Source: Triparma columacea (taxonomy: Eukaryota; Sar; Bolidophyceae; Parmales; Triparmaceae). From it: DNA of 64,000 nucleotides. The translations under genes and the position numbers were made by a program. How positions within the stretch are numbered: the stretch's first letter is position 1; the number at the start of each line of letters is the position of its first letter. Shown piece by piece: positions 9,832 through 22,400 of this stretch. The stretch covers positions 26,846 through 90,845 of the forward strand of contig BRYA01000171.1 in the NCBI GenBank assembly GCA_030267965.1, given 5' to 3'. The notes beneath the pieces are model-generated. The model was not told where the DNA came from and did no database searches. It was given only the letters and a program-made list of their open reading frames with translations.

Positions 9832-12688
9832 TTAAAACTCAGCAAAAACCTCTTGATCCCCTGAATAAACCTCAATATATTCCGGTTCGTCATCGTAGAT
9901 ATCGTCGAAGTTACTCACGTCCATCTTATCCTTAACCGTGGGTTTCCACGGCGCCTCGATTAGCTTGGCCTTGAGCTTCTTCCAGTTGATACTCTCGAGG
10001 AAGGGGTGCACCTTGACCTGTTCGCTGCCCCCGCACATGCAGCCGAGCCGGGTCAGCTCCTCCCGGGTGCAGAGTCCCTCGACCAGGTCCATTGCCTCAG
10101 GGTTGAAGTCATCAGGAAATTCTATTTCATCGTTCATGATGTTCCTACAAATGGCCATGGTGTCATCAGGGTTGTCGCCGACGTACGGGGTCCTCCCGAC
10201 GAGCATCTCAAAGATGAGGATCCCGAGGGCCCACCAATCGACCCCCTTGCCGTGCCCGGTTCCCTGCACCAGCTCAGGCGCCAGGTACTCCGGGGTCCCG
10301 CATGTCGTGTAAGTCTTGTCAACCACCTTCTTGGCAAAGCCCCAGTCGACAATCTTTAGGTAGCCGTCTGTGGAGATAAGAATGTTCTCCGGTTTCAGGT
10401 CCCTATAGACGATGTCGTCCGCATGGATGTACTCGTACACCGAGACAACGTTGGCGGTGTAGAACGCTGTGTCCTCGATGGAGAGCCTGTTCTCGCTCGT
10501 TCCGTCCCCGTGCAGGAGCCTGAAGAGTTCCCCCCCCATGACAATCTCCAGCAGCATGTAGAGGCAATTGGTGTCTTGGAACGTTCCGTACAGGTGGAGG
10601 ATGAAGGGGTGCCGAAGCTTTCCTGTTAAGAACCTCTCGTTCATGATGTTCTTCTCCTGCCTGGTTTGCCTGATGGCCTCCTTCTGGAGGATCTTCAAGG
10701 CGAGGATCTGCCCGGACTCGGGGTGGGTCGCGACCTTGACCCGGCCGAAGCTCCCAGTTCCCAGCGTCCTCCCTGTTGTGATCTCGTTGATGCCCTGGAT
10801 GTTGATGGGCTGGAAAAGCTCTTCGTCCTCTTGCTCTTGCCCAAAATCCGCCCTAATTTCCTCGAGCCCCTCCATTAAGTGCCCCGCCCCGAAGCTTTGT
10901 CTGCTCTGCACCTTGTTGTTAAACCTCGACTCGCTCGCATACTTGAGCCTCGCCAGGCACTTCCCCGGGAGGGTGATCTCCAGCTCCTGGAGGGTCGAGC
11001 TCATCAGCACAAGGCACTCCAGGTCGTCCACCGCGCTCACGGTCATCCCGTAGAGGTCCCCGCTCAGGAGGGCCTCCTCCCCGAAGCACTCCCCCTGGCT
11101 GAGCACGACGGTCTCCCCGTTGTTGCACTCCAGGCTGGCGGAGCCGCTCTTGATGAGGAAGACGTGATCCGCGGTGTAGCCCTTGCAGATTACCTCGTCG
11201 TCCTCCTCGAACTCCATCGGCACCAGGGCCTTCGCGAGGGCATTAAGCTTGGGCTTGGGTATGCTCGCGAACACGTCGAGGCTCATGAGTAGCGTGACCC
11301 TCATGTTATTCTCTAGGATGTCCTTCAGGCTCCCCAGGACCATGTTGAAAACGTTGCTCGCGATGGTGTAGCACGTGCACGAGCTCGTCGCGATAACGTC
11401 CGCCGCCCTCGCCTCGTGGAACATGAGTGCCCTCTCCCCGAAGTAGTCCCCGGCGCTCAGGGTAACGTCCACGGTCTTGATGGTGGAGTCGTGCACCGCG
11501 GCGTGGTCCTCGTTCATTACCTTGCACACGACGCTGCCCTCCTTGATTACGAACATCTCCTCACCGACGTCACCCTTGCGGATGATCATCTGCCCCTTCT
11601 CAAAGGTCTGCACCTCGACCGCCTGCGCCAGGGTGCTCTTCTGAGCCGCGTCGAGGCCGCTCAGCATGTCCACCTTCCCCAGGAAGCTCTTGATGTCCTC
11701 TACCGCGGAGACGCTCGTCGCCGCCAGGGTGCTCCTGAAGGTGTTCCTGTCGAGGCCCCAAAGGGTGCCCTTGCTCGAGGCGACGACGCTGGCGGCGCGG
11801 GGGGCGTTGTGCATGAGGGCCAGCTCGCCGAAGGCGGAGCAAACTTCGTCTATCTCCAGGACGACCGTCTCACCAATCAGGACGTCGAACGTTCCCTCCT
11901 CCACAATGTAAAAATAATCTCCCACAGCTGCAGGAGGGGGGGAAGGGGCGGCGAGCGAAGCGAGCCGTGGGGGGGGATTGGGGGGGGGGATGAGGTTGAG
12001 TAACTGTTGAATCGTTCAAACGAATTTCGATCCCCGATTCTCCTGTTTCGATCCCCGATTCTCCTGTTTCTTATTCTCCTTCATGTATTCCCCCTCCCTC
12101 CCCTTCTCCTCCCTCCCACTCACCTCCCTCTTCGATGATAGTTTCCCCCTCCTTGAGTTTGAACTCCTCCATTGCGTCAACGAGTGTGATTATCTCGTTG
12201 TCTGGGAGGCGGGAGAATAGGAAGTGGGACAGTAGCGCAGACGCGATTATCTGGTGGGGGAACGGTGGAACAAGGGGGAGGAGGGGGGGGGGGAAGGGGG
12301 GGGTTGAGGTGGAACAGGGGGGTGGGCAGACGAACGGGCCTCGGGGGTGTCTTACCTCTCTGCTCGCGTCCTTCTTCGGGATGACCTTCTTGTCAGCCTT
12401 AGCCAGTGCTAGTGGGTCATAGCTCTCCCCGAATAGCGCCTGCTTCTTCTTCCTGCCACCCCTCGAACCAGGATTCGGGGAGGAACCAACGGGGACGTCG
12501 GGGCTACCGAGGGAACGGGACACCTTGCGGGAGGGGGACTTTGGGGAATTGTAGAGATTGAGGGCACCGGTTATAGAGTCCCGACCGCCCTTTCGGTTGT
12601 GGGAATTCAGGCCTGAGACTGTGGTGGAGGAGTTGGTGGGATCGGGGGGGGAAGAGAAAGAGCGGTTGGAACGATTGAAACCGCTCAT
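9832..12688 (-). CDS. cGMP-dependent-type protein kinase (three CNB domains plus AGC kinase)
   Basis: Minus-strand exons are 12356-12688, 12124-12250 and 9832-11927, giving 851 residues. The first ~110 residues are basic, Ser-rich and disordered. Three cyclic-nucleotide-binding domains follow. The first has an intact phosphate cassette (F-G-E-L-A-L-M-H-N-A-P-R-A-A-S) and the second a good one (F-G-E-R-A-L...A-R-A-A). The third (F-G-E-E-A-L-L-S-G-D-L-Y) lacks the binding Arg. The kinase (~535-800) has G-T-G-S-F-G, A-L-K, Y-R-D-L-K-P-E-N, T-Y-T-T-C-G-T-P-E-Y-L-A-P-E and an AGC-type tail. The Mg-binding D-F-G is D-W-G (10339-10347, residues 681-683). PKG phosphorylates Ser/Thr in response to cGMP and in protists often serves ciliary or calcium signalling. 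Head to head with COQ9. Confidence 0.9.
11928..12123 (-). other. Kinase intron containing a 21-bp tandem repeat
   Basis: This 196-nt intron of the kinase gene (GTGAGTGG ... CTCCTGCAG) is about twice the local norm. It carries two perfect adjacent copies of a 21-bp unit at 12025-12045 and 12046-12066. Confidence 0.7.
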
Positions 12689-13174
12689 ATTTTGTGCGGG
12701 GTGATGGTGGTGGTGGGGGGAAGGTGGCCGGGAAGATGAAGCGGTTGTTTGGGGTTAGGGTTTGGTTCTATTAGAGACAAGCGGTGACTAAGGGAGCGGC
12801 TGAATTGAAGGGATGATACGGAACGGGTGATGAGGCAGGTAGTTTGTGTTGTGTTAGGCGTAAGGGAGGTGTAAAAATGAAGAAATATGGAGTGTGATCC
12901 AAGCAGAGCGAGTGATGAGGCAGGGAGGGAGCTGAAAAAGAGAAGGAGCAGAATTCCTAGGCTTGTCCTAAAGGCAGCTAAAATTTTGTCTATAACTTCG
13001 CTAAAAAAGTTTATTTGACGGCTATATATCCGCAAATCCGGCGATCTGATTGGTTGCAACGGGTGCCTATTTGCCTTTGCCTATAAAATTGGCCATTTCA
13101 CTGAAAAGTTGTCTTTTGGACCCAAGTCCGAAAAAGGAAGCAAAAGTCCAACAAAAAGGAAGCAAAACAAAAGA
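12689..13174. promoter_or_regulatory. Divergent promoter region between the kinase and COQ9 genes
   Basis: This 486-bp spacer separates two genes transcribed apart. Near the COQ9 side there is an inverted CCAAT box (ATTGG, ~13048) and a TATA-like CCTATAAAA (~13080), about 90 bp before the COQ9 ATG. No further gene is seen. Confidence 0.4.
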
Positions 13175-14673
13175 ATGCAAAGGTACGTATTTCACGCATT
13201 AAATGGTGCTGATAGGCTTCATCCCCTCTTCACAGCCATCATTGACTTAACTTTGTGTCAATCATTGGAACATAAGAGGGGTAAAATGAGTTTAACCAAT
13301 TAAGGGCACTGTCGATGATAACACTATATCATCCATTTACCCTCAATTCGTTACATTACTGTACAAATTTGTGTGTAATATCTCCGCATAAACAATCTCA
13401 TACTCGTTATACCATTTTTAAGCTACATCAACGACACACGCAAAAGTTAGGTCACAAACAAACACCACCTCACAACCCTCCCATTTCCTTCTTTTCTCTC
13501 TCTTTTTCCCCCCCCTTTTCCCCCCCCCTCCCCCCCTTTTTCTCTCTCCTCTAACACAACGCACTCACACCCACACCCACGCACACCCTCACCCCCACCC
13601 ACCCCCAACACCCCCCCCAACAAACGCCATAAAGGTTAACATCCCCCCGCCTACACCCCTTAAAAACTCTCCTAAAATCCCGCCTCATAACCACCTCCTC
13701 CCATGCCTCCTCAATCCTCTCCTCCTCCCTCCCCTTCGTCCTAACCCACGGCTGGGGTCCCGATTCCCTAACCCGCGGTGCCGTATCCCTCGGCCTCCCC
13801 CCCTCCGCCCACGCCATGGCAGTGGAGGGTGGGGAGGGTGAGATGATTAGGGGTGGTGGTGAGGTTGCTTTGGTTAACTACTTCATGGAGAAGTGCAACA
13901 AGGACTTGGAGGACATGGTTAGGTCAAGATCCGAGGACGGGAAGTGGGACGAGGAGGGTAAAACGGTAGTTGAGAGGTACAAGGAGGCGGTTAGAATAAG
14001 GCTTAACATGAACGCACAATACGTAAGGGGGGACAGGTGGCACGAGGCCATGGCCGTTGGTGCTCTCCCAGGGAACGCGGTTAAGACCGCGGGGTACCTT
14101 AACGACCTCACCAGGATAATATGTTCGGCCGGTCGTAGCGGGTTGTCAGGTGGGGCTGCGCAGTCAAACCCTCCCCAACCCATGAACCCGGTCGCGGAAT
14201 ACGGGGAGAGGGCGACGGTGGGCGCGGTGTACCTAGCCACCGAGCTCTTCATGCTGACTGACGAGTCGACGAACTTTGAGGGTACCTGGGATTTCCTAGA
14301 CTCAAGGATGCGGGAGATTTCCACTCTCCAGGGCGCGGGAGCTGAAGGTTTTAACCCCTCAGACGCAGCTGTGGCGGCGGGGGCGGGTGCGGCAGCTGTT
14401 GGGGGAGCGGTTTTGAGTTTAGCGGGACCGCTGGCTACGGGGATGGTGGGGAAGATTGGTGGAGGAGATGTGGGGACGGGGTTTTTGGGGTTATTGGGGA
14501 TGTTAGGGAGGGGGATTGGGCAGGGGGGGGGGGTTGGAGGGGGGGGGATGGGAGGGGGGGAAAAGGGAGGGGAAGGAGGGGGAGAGGGGAAGTATAATGA
14601 GTGGGAGGTTGAGGGGAAGGGGGGAAAGGGGGAGGAGGTCGGATTCGATGCGGGAGCGGTTTTCCCAAAGTAG
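13175..14673 (+). CDS. COQ9: Ubiquinone biosynthesis protein COQ9, mitochondrial
   Basis: COQ9 is a lipid-binding protein of the mitochondrial CoQ synthome that helps COQ7. The body has the family hallmarks: H-G-W, then R-G-A with S-L-G-L-P, a R-W-H-E-A-M-A-V-G-A-L-P segment, A-T-E-L-F-M-L-T-D, and F-E-G-T-W-D-F-L-D-S-R. The conserved frame has no ATG upstream until a stop. The only AG before it (13634) joins in phase to ATG-CAA-AG at 13175-13182, before a strong GTACGT donor. That gives a start M-Q-R-L-T-S-P-R-L-H, a good mitochondrial presequence, from an 8-nt exon and a 452-nt intron. The protein is 348 residues. Beyond the usual end lies an Ala/Gly hydrophobic segment (~235-285) and a Gly-rich tail not typical of COQ9. 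The splice is inferred. Confidence 0.8.
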
Positions 14674-14792
14674 AAACAAATGACGATAAGATATGAAACT
14701 TTGCATCGCATTTTTTTATACCTAACATAAAGCCGCGTGTTGTTCAAGTTTTCACCAAAAATGGGGATGCATGATCTCAGAAGTGTGTCAGA

Positions 14793-17700
14793 ATGGCCAC
14801 ACCTCACATCATCACCCCTTTTAATTCAATCAAAAATAGGAACTGCCGAAGGCTAAATTTTTCTCCATTCTACAGCCCCACTTTCCACGTCAACCACAGT
14901 CGTTCCCGTACCATGACAGTACACCGTCCTAAGGGTGCCACCATCATGGACGAAGGAGGAGGAGATGATCTTGAAATGGTCAATCTTGAGTCCGGTAAAG
15001 TTGCGGAGTCCCCTTCAAAGGATGTTCCCGCGTCCCCTGAAGAGAAGCTCGACCCCGTACCCTTCAAGACCCTCTTCCGTTTCGCCAGTACCGGTGATAT
15101 AACGCTGATGTCCATCGGTATATTTGGCACTTTCCTTGCCGGCGCCACCCTCCCCGGGATAAACGTAGTATTCGGGGAGGTTACGGACGCGATCTCCTCC
15201 CCCGCTAACATTTCCGAGCTCGTCGGTGTTGCCTGCCGTAACATGGGCATCCTTGCCGTCTTCGGCTTCGCGTCCTTCTTCGTGGCCTACTACTGCGTCG
15301 CCAAGGCCGCCGCCAGGATAGCAAACGGATGGAGGGTGGTGTACCTTGACGCAGTGCTCAGGCAGGACGCGGCATTCTTCGACAGCCAGGAGCAGGGGTC
15401 GATCAGTATGACACTGGCAGACGGGGCGCTGGACATTCAGAACGGCCTAAGTGATAAGATGGCAGCGGCAATGCAGGGGATCTTCCAGGTGAGACCGAGA
15501 GACGTACACATACACACAAGGCCAGTGATCGAGAGACGCACACAAAGCCAGTGGCAGAGAAACTCACTCTTGCCCCCCCCCTCCCCAGCTCATTGTTGGA
15601 TTTGCCATCGCTTTCTGGTTTGGCCCTCTCCTGTCCCTGGTGGTGCTCGCCGCCTCTCCCCTCCTCGTCGTCACCACCTACTTGCTCACCACGTACGGCT
15701 CAGAGGATGGGATATTTGGCAAGGAAGCCTACGAGAGCGCCGCCAATATCGCCTCTGAGACCATGTCAAACATCCGCACGGTAATGTCCCTCAACGCCGA
15801 GACGACGCTCTCTAAGAAGTACGACAGCAAGCTGAAGGACTCCGAGAAAGCGGCTATCAAGCAGGGCACCGGCGTGGCATTTATCACGGGCCTGCTCTTC
15901 CTGGTAATGTTCGCCATGTACGGCTTCGGCTTCTGGTACGGCTCCAAGCTCATCGCAGACAGCACCGACCAGGCTCTCCTGGACCACCCTATCCCGGATG
16001 GCTTCCTCTCCAACAGCAACGAGTCCGTCTGGGCCGACCACTACGCCATCGTCTCCATGGCCTGCGCCGGCTACAATGGCACCGCCCTCGAGGTCTGCGC
16101 TTGCGGGATAAACTTCCCCTCCATGGACATGACGAACCCGAAGTGCGGCTGTGGGTACTCCTTCACGGACGGAGGCCTTAACATTAACGCCGAGTGCTTC
16201 ACCGGAGGCAAGACGATGCTGGTTTTCTTCAGCATCCTCGTCGGAGCCTTCGGGCTCGGGACCGCAGGACCTTTCGGGAAGGCCATCGGGGTGGCGAGGT
16301 TGGCGGCGGCCAAGATGCTCAAGGTCATAGATCGTGTCCCAGAGATCAACATCGCAGCCACAAATAAGCGCAAGCTCAGTAAAGTAAATGGCGACATCAA
16401 CCTCATGGACGTGCATTTCCAGTACAACACGGGCAAGGGGGAGCCACAGAAGGTATTCGGCGGCGTCAACCTTAACATCAAGGCCGGAACCACGGTCGCC
16501 CTCGTTGGCGAGAGCGGCTGCGGAAAGTCAACTGTCGCCAGGCTTGTGCAGAGATTCTATGACCCTACTGGCGGCACCATCACACTCGACGGGGTCGACA
16601 TGAAGGATCTGGATCTTACCAATCTCCGTTCCAACATCGGAGTTGTCTCTCAGGAGGCACTCCTTTTCGACACCACCATCATCGAGAACATTAGATTCGG
16701 AAAGCCCGGGTCGTCTGACGAGGAGTGTATCCAGGCAGCCAAGAACGCTAATGCTCACGATTTCATCAGCAAGTTCCCAGATGGCTACCAAACCAAGGTG
16801 GGAGCCAGGGGCGGAAAGCTTTCAGGAGGCGAGAAGCAGCGTGTCGCCATCGCCCGCGCCCTGCTGCGCAATCCTCCCATCCTCATCCTCGACGAGGCCA
16901 CCTCCGCCTTGGATAACATCTCGGAGCAAGTCGTCCAGAAAGCTCTTGACAAGCTGATCGAGGGCAAGGAGAACAAGAGGACAACGATCGTCATCGCCCA
17001 CAGGCTCACTACTGTCCGCAACGCGGACGTCATTGTTGTCCTGGGCAACCCTGAGGGGACTTCTGTCGCCAACGGCAGCGTCATCCTTGAGGCCGGATCT
17101 CACGACGAGCTCATGAAGAAGGACAAGGGATTCTACAAGGCTCTCGTTGGAACCGATACAAAGAAGTCAGCCGAAGACGACACCAGGAGCTCTATTCAGA
17201 GGAAATCCTCGATTAGCGGATCGGAGAGGGGGGACGCAGCCGATGGCAAGGACGAAAAGTTTCAGAAAGACGAGGAGAATGACGACGAGGAGAAAGGTGG
17301 ATGGTGCGGAGGCAGCAAGAAGAAGAAGGAGAGCGCGAAGAAGTACGACGTACCCAAAAATCGCATCTGGGAATACAGCAAGCCGGAGTGGAGTCTGATG
17401 GCAGTTGGAGCAGTCGCATCTCTCCTAAAGGGCACGGTCATGCCCTCCATTGCCATATTCTTTTCCGAGATGATATCAACCTGGTACGATTCCGACACCA
17501 CCAAGCTTATGAAGGATGCCACCAAGTGGAGTTTTGGGCTTTATGCCGGGGGCTTCCTTTCGCTCATCACCGAGACGGCTCAGAAAGGGATCTTTGAGAC
17601 TGTTGGAGAGAGGCTTACCACGAGGCTCAGGGGCGACCTGTTCAGGAGCATCCTGAGGCAGGACATCACCTGGTTCGAGGACGAGAAGAACAATGTGGGC

Positions 17701-19245
17701 AGCCTGGCAAGCAGGCTCTCAACGGAAGTCAAACTTGTCAGGCAGGTCACAGGACAGTCCATGGCTGCCACCATTGAGACCGCCAGTTGCATGACCACCG
17801 GGTTGATCATCTCCTTTATGGCGTCCTGGGAGATGTGCCTCGTCATGTTTGCTATGGTGCCCTTGCTTGGACTTGCCGAGGTGGGGCAATGGATGGCCAT
17901 CAAGAGCTCCGAAGGTGCCATCAGGGGAGAGATGGACAAGTCGACTTCCAAGCTTAACGAGACCGTCAATGGGATCAGGGAGGTGCAGGCTTTCGCCTTG
18001 GAGGGCAAGGTGAGGGAAGAGATCGCGGAGAGGATCAAGGACACCATCACCAAGGCTAGCGACAAGGAGGCCCTCGCGAAGGGCGTTATGATGGGCATGA
18101 TCCAGCTCATTCAGTTCGGCGTCTACGCATTGGCTTTTTACATCGGAGGCGGATTTGTTAGCGACGGAAGGATCGGATTTGACGACTTCTTCATGGCCCT
18201 CTTCGGCATGGCCTTTGCAGCTAGTGGTCTTGGCCAGGCCGCCATGTTCGCCGGAGACGCCGCCAAGGCATCTGCCGCCGTCGAGAGTATCTTCACGACT
18301 CTTGACAACAGGCCTCCCATCGACAGCGAACCCTGGACAAACAACGGTCAAGCCAACATCGCAATCGGACAGATTGCACCAGAAGAGAGGCAAATCCCTA
18401 AGCTGGCCGACGACTTTGAGGGCACCGTTGACTTGAAGAACGTCATGTTCGCCTACCCTACGAGGCAGACGCAAAAGATCTTCAATAAGCTTTGTTTGAA
18501 TATTCCGGCAGGGAAGAGCATCGCCCTCGTGGGCAGCAGCGGTAGCGGGAAGAGTACCGTCATCCAGCTTCTCGAGAGGTTTTATGACCCGATCAGTTAC
18601 ATAGAAAAGGACAACGAGAAGGGAGGATTCACCGTGGAGGTCGTCCCTGACGGCGCTGACAACGCCAACGGTGCCGTCAGCGTCTCCAACAAGCCCATGA
18701 AGGAGCACGACATCAGATACATCAGGAAAAATGTCGGCCTGGTTGGCCAGCAGCCCATCCTTTTCAACACAACCGTCTTCGAGAATATCGCCATCGGACT
18801 CGAGGGGGCCACTCAGGCGCAGGTCGAGGAAGCAGCCAAGACCTCCAACGCCCACAACTTCATCACGGAGCAGCTTAGTAACGGGTACCAGACGATGATT
18901 GGCATTGGCGGTGGGAAATTGAGCGGAGGACAGAGGCAGAGAATTGCCATCGCTAGGGCCCTCATCTCCAAACCTGAAATCCTCCTTCTCGACGAGGCCA
19001 CCGCCGCTCTTGACAACGAAAGCGAAAGAATTGTCCAGCAAAGCATCGACGAGCTCCTAAAGGAGAAGGGAATGAGGACAACCATCGTCATCGCACACAG
19101 GCTCTCGACCATCAAGGACTGCGACATCATCTGCGTCGTCAATAACGACGGGGATGGCAGCATTATAGCAGAGCAGGGCACCCACGACGAGCTCATGCAG
19201 CTCGGAGGCAAGTATAAAAAGTTGGTTGAAGCGTATAACGACTAG
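14793..19245 (+). CDS. ABC transporter, ABCB/MDR full transporter
   Basis: Two exons (14793-15488, 15589-19245; 100-nt intron) encode up to 1450 residues in the order TMD-NBD-TMD-NBD. NBD1 has Walker A G-E-S-G-C-G-K-S-T, signature L-S-G-G-E-K-Q-R and Walker B I-L-I-L-D-E. NBD2 has G-S-S-G-S-G-K-S-T, L-S-G-G-Q-R-Q-R and I-L-L-L-D-E. Both H-loops (A-H-R-L) are present, so both ATP sites look active. The linker (~640-720) is charged with R-K-S-S-type phosphosites. A loop in the first TMD (~16050-16200) is Cys-rich, and NBD2 carries a ~35-residue insertion between Walker A and the Q-loop. The ATG at 14946 (M-D-E-G-G) is an equally plausible start, because the first 51 residues are basic and poorly conserved-looking. 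Substrate unknown. Confidence 0.93.
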
Positions 19246-19428
19246 GGTCAAAATTGTAGATAAAGAGGAAGACGCCCCAAGTCGAGGTGAAGGGGGGTGG
19301 GGTGTGGGTTCAGAAAAGAGGAAGTTATTTTGATTGGAAAGTAAGGCGTGCGCTCATCTTGACAGGCCCTTCAACAAAATTTCCAAAGGAGTAAAAATCT
19401 GAGTCTTAAACCTTAAACCTAAAAAATC

Positions 19429-22400
19429 ATGGCTACTTCGTCCTATGCCTCATATTATACTCTTTATACCAGCATTGAACCTCCACCTCCACCTCCACTC
19501 CCCTCACAGTTGTCTTTTGTCCCAGTGACGTATCAGAGACCCCACATTACTGGCTATCAGAATCTTGCTCAACGTGAGGGGTCACTTATCGGGCCTGGAA
19601 GGAGCTTTTATCCGCATATTGTCACAGTCCACATCAATGATGGAGGTAGGTCACCTCAAAATCGAAGAAGCGGCTCCAAATGAGCTCCAAAAGTGTCGAA
19701 TTTTCATCTCACTTTCTTTTCGCCTTCCCTCCGACGTCTTTCTCCCATCCCACTTCCCCAGGCCCGCCTCCTTATGTTCTCACTGTGCTTCCTTCTCACG
19801 ATTCTACGTGTATGCAGCTATTTGCGGTAGGGCTGAAGGGGCCGGGAGGTGGAGATGTAAGAGTAATATCTCTTGATGGTGTGGAGGTCGTGGGCAAGGT
19901 GAGGGTGGGGAAGTTTTGACATTTTGACCACTACAGGATCGACATCTCATCTCAGCTGTTGTCTCTAGCTGCATCTCATAACCACACAACCCCAACTCTA
20001 ACCCGCTGTCGATTCGCTAATCACCAACAGTACTTCGGAGCAGGGTGTCGAGTGTTGGTTGGAGTGGACGAGAGTTGGGGGGGCTACAGGTTCGAGTCGG
20101 AGGGCGATGGAGATGACCTCGCAGACACTCAGCAAGACAAGGAAACGCTGAGCGGTGTCGAATCTTGTAACAGTTCCTTCTTCGATTTCACGGTTGAGGG
20201 AGAACTGCGGGAGTTCGACAATCCCAATCCAAACAGGTGAGAGAGGGCAAGAGTGAACAGCAAAACTTTTCTAAATCTAACTCAAATCTACTGTCGCCGC
20301 AGCATGCCACTTGACATTCCACCCCCCCAGAACTGGCGAGAGCGAAACAAGGAGACCCCCACGAAGGCTCTTGATGAGGAAAATGTCGTGAGCAGGGCGA
20401 ATCGCATCATGGTCACGTACAACCTGACCCTAGAGAGATGGACCGAGACAGTTGCTACTTGGACCGGGAGGAGCAAGGTGAGATGAATACGCCAGCTGGC
20501 GAGGGGGAACTAAAAGCGGAGGAACGTGTTAACAGTGGTACGCGCGGCACCGCTCATCTCATCAATTAACGCAATCCTTTGCTTCGCTCATTGTAGGACG
20601 ACAATATGGATTTCATGATTGGGGAGGGCGACGATGACGATATGAGAGCAATCTGGGCTGGCGTCGTTCGCGTAGAGGAGTGGGAAAGGAGCAACAGGGA
20701 GCCGGGTGCTCCGTCTCCGAAAGCGCCGCAGAGATCCCGACTTTTCGGATCGACAATAAAAGCAAGAGGTGAGAGGGGGCAAAGAAAAAAGCAGCATGAT
20801 GATAATTCACGAACTAACAGGCGCCGCAACGACGGCCCTCCACTTATAGCAGGAGAAAAGGGGCATCAACCGGAGTTCGCCTCCCCGAGGAGGTCAGCTC
20901 CTTCTCAAACCGCAGGAAGTCCATCTCCAAATGGTACCAGCCTTAGGCCGTCTGCAAACCCCCTCAAGGTCAACCAGTCAGTCTCTCACCGCGAGTATGG
21001 CTTTGGAGTCGTTGTCGGCTTCAACCATGGTTGGACGCATGTTAGATTTTCGGCCTCCGGCGAAACCGTCTCTGTCAGATGGAAAGACGTCATCGCGATG
21101 GGCGACACGCGAATGACAGGAACAGCAGGGGCAATGGGAGCAACAGGAACCACGGGTCAAAAAACAAAGCCAAAGACTAGGCTCCCGTACACAAGTGCCG
21201 AGAAGAACTGCATCAAATATGCCGCCTCAACCTTTGACACCAAGTATCCTCATATGACAGCCGCGAAGCGATGGGAAAACGTTCGCGCAACGTACCACGA
21301 CATATTTCAGAACAGGCGATCTGCCATCGCCCTCCAGATGCAGTACAAGAAAATGCTGACGAAGGTTGGCGGACAGGCGAGGAAACTTCTTTGCGTTCAT
21401 CCCTCTAAGTTCGAGCAGCATTCCGAATCCCGCAAGACTCCTGCTCCTTGTGCAACGCCCCCACCTACTAACCCTAACCCTAATGGGGGTGAGACGGATT
21501 CCGTAGACTCAGACGACTTTGATCTCTTCACGAGCTCGCCTTTTGAAATCGACGACATCAAGAACCAAGAGGGTGCAACTGAGATCACCGGTTCATCAGT
21601 GGGATTAGACGACTCATGGACCGTCATCAAGATTGACCGAAGGAAGAAGCACTCTGTCTTTCAGTCTTTCGGGGGGAACAGCGCCCGCTACTTCATCGTG
21701 GCTCCTACGACAGAACAGTTCACCAACATCAGCAATGCAGTGCTCTTCTTCTCCAGGAAGAAGGACTCGAAGGCGAAGAAGCAACGACCTGATACCTTCT
21801 TGTCAAAGATCGTCTCGCCGACACTTGGTTCGAACGGGAACAAGAACAGAGCTGGAGCGGGAAAACTAAATAAGAGCAACAAGGTGTCAACAGCGAAGTC
21901 CGACAAGGTGCCCACTGCACAGTCTGATGACGTGCCCGCTGTGCAGTCCGACAAGGTGCCCTCTGCACACTCTGATGACGTGCCCGCTGCGCAGTCCGGC
22001 AAGACACCACAGTCGAAGTTCGACAGCATACCAACTGCGAAGTTTGCACAGGGGGAGAGAGTCAAGGTCACTTTCCACGGCTCGTCATATTCCGCGCATG
22101 TGGTATCCGCCTTTCTCCACGAGGACCGCTCCAAGAACCTCCAGTGTTGGGTGTACACCATCAAGTACGAAAACGGACAACAGAGGACACAGGACAACAT
22201 CCCCGAATCTATTCTGACAAAGAAGACGGATAGGTATGTTAGGGCAAGCCAGTCTCAGCTACCGAGCCAAAATAGTAGCAACAACAGCGAGCTCCCCACG
22301 TCTGCACTCTGTGTCTGTGGCAAGGAGCACTTCGGAGAGGGCCACAACTCGGAGGAAAGATGGAATCGCGGACAGGTTTTCTGGCTGCTCTGCGATGGAT

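Noticed and set aside
17719..19041. 440-codon open frame antisense to the ABC transporter
   Set aside because: It mirrors GC-biased third positions of the sense gene; Walker, signature and H-loop motifs prove the + strand is coding.
21466..21484. Interstitial telomere-like TAACCCTAACCC inside the chromatin-reader gene
   Set aside because: Only about three units, within coding sequence (T-N-P-N-P-N); likely chance or codon bias, and not a fusion scar.
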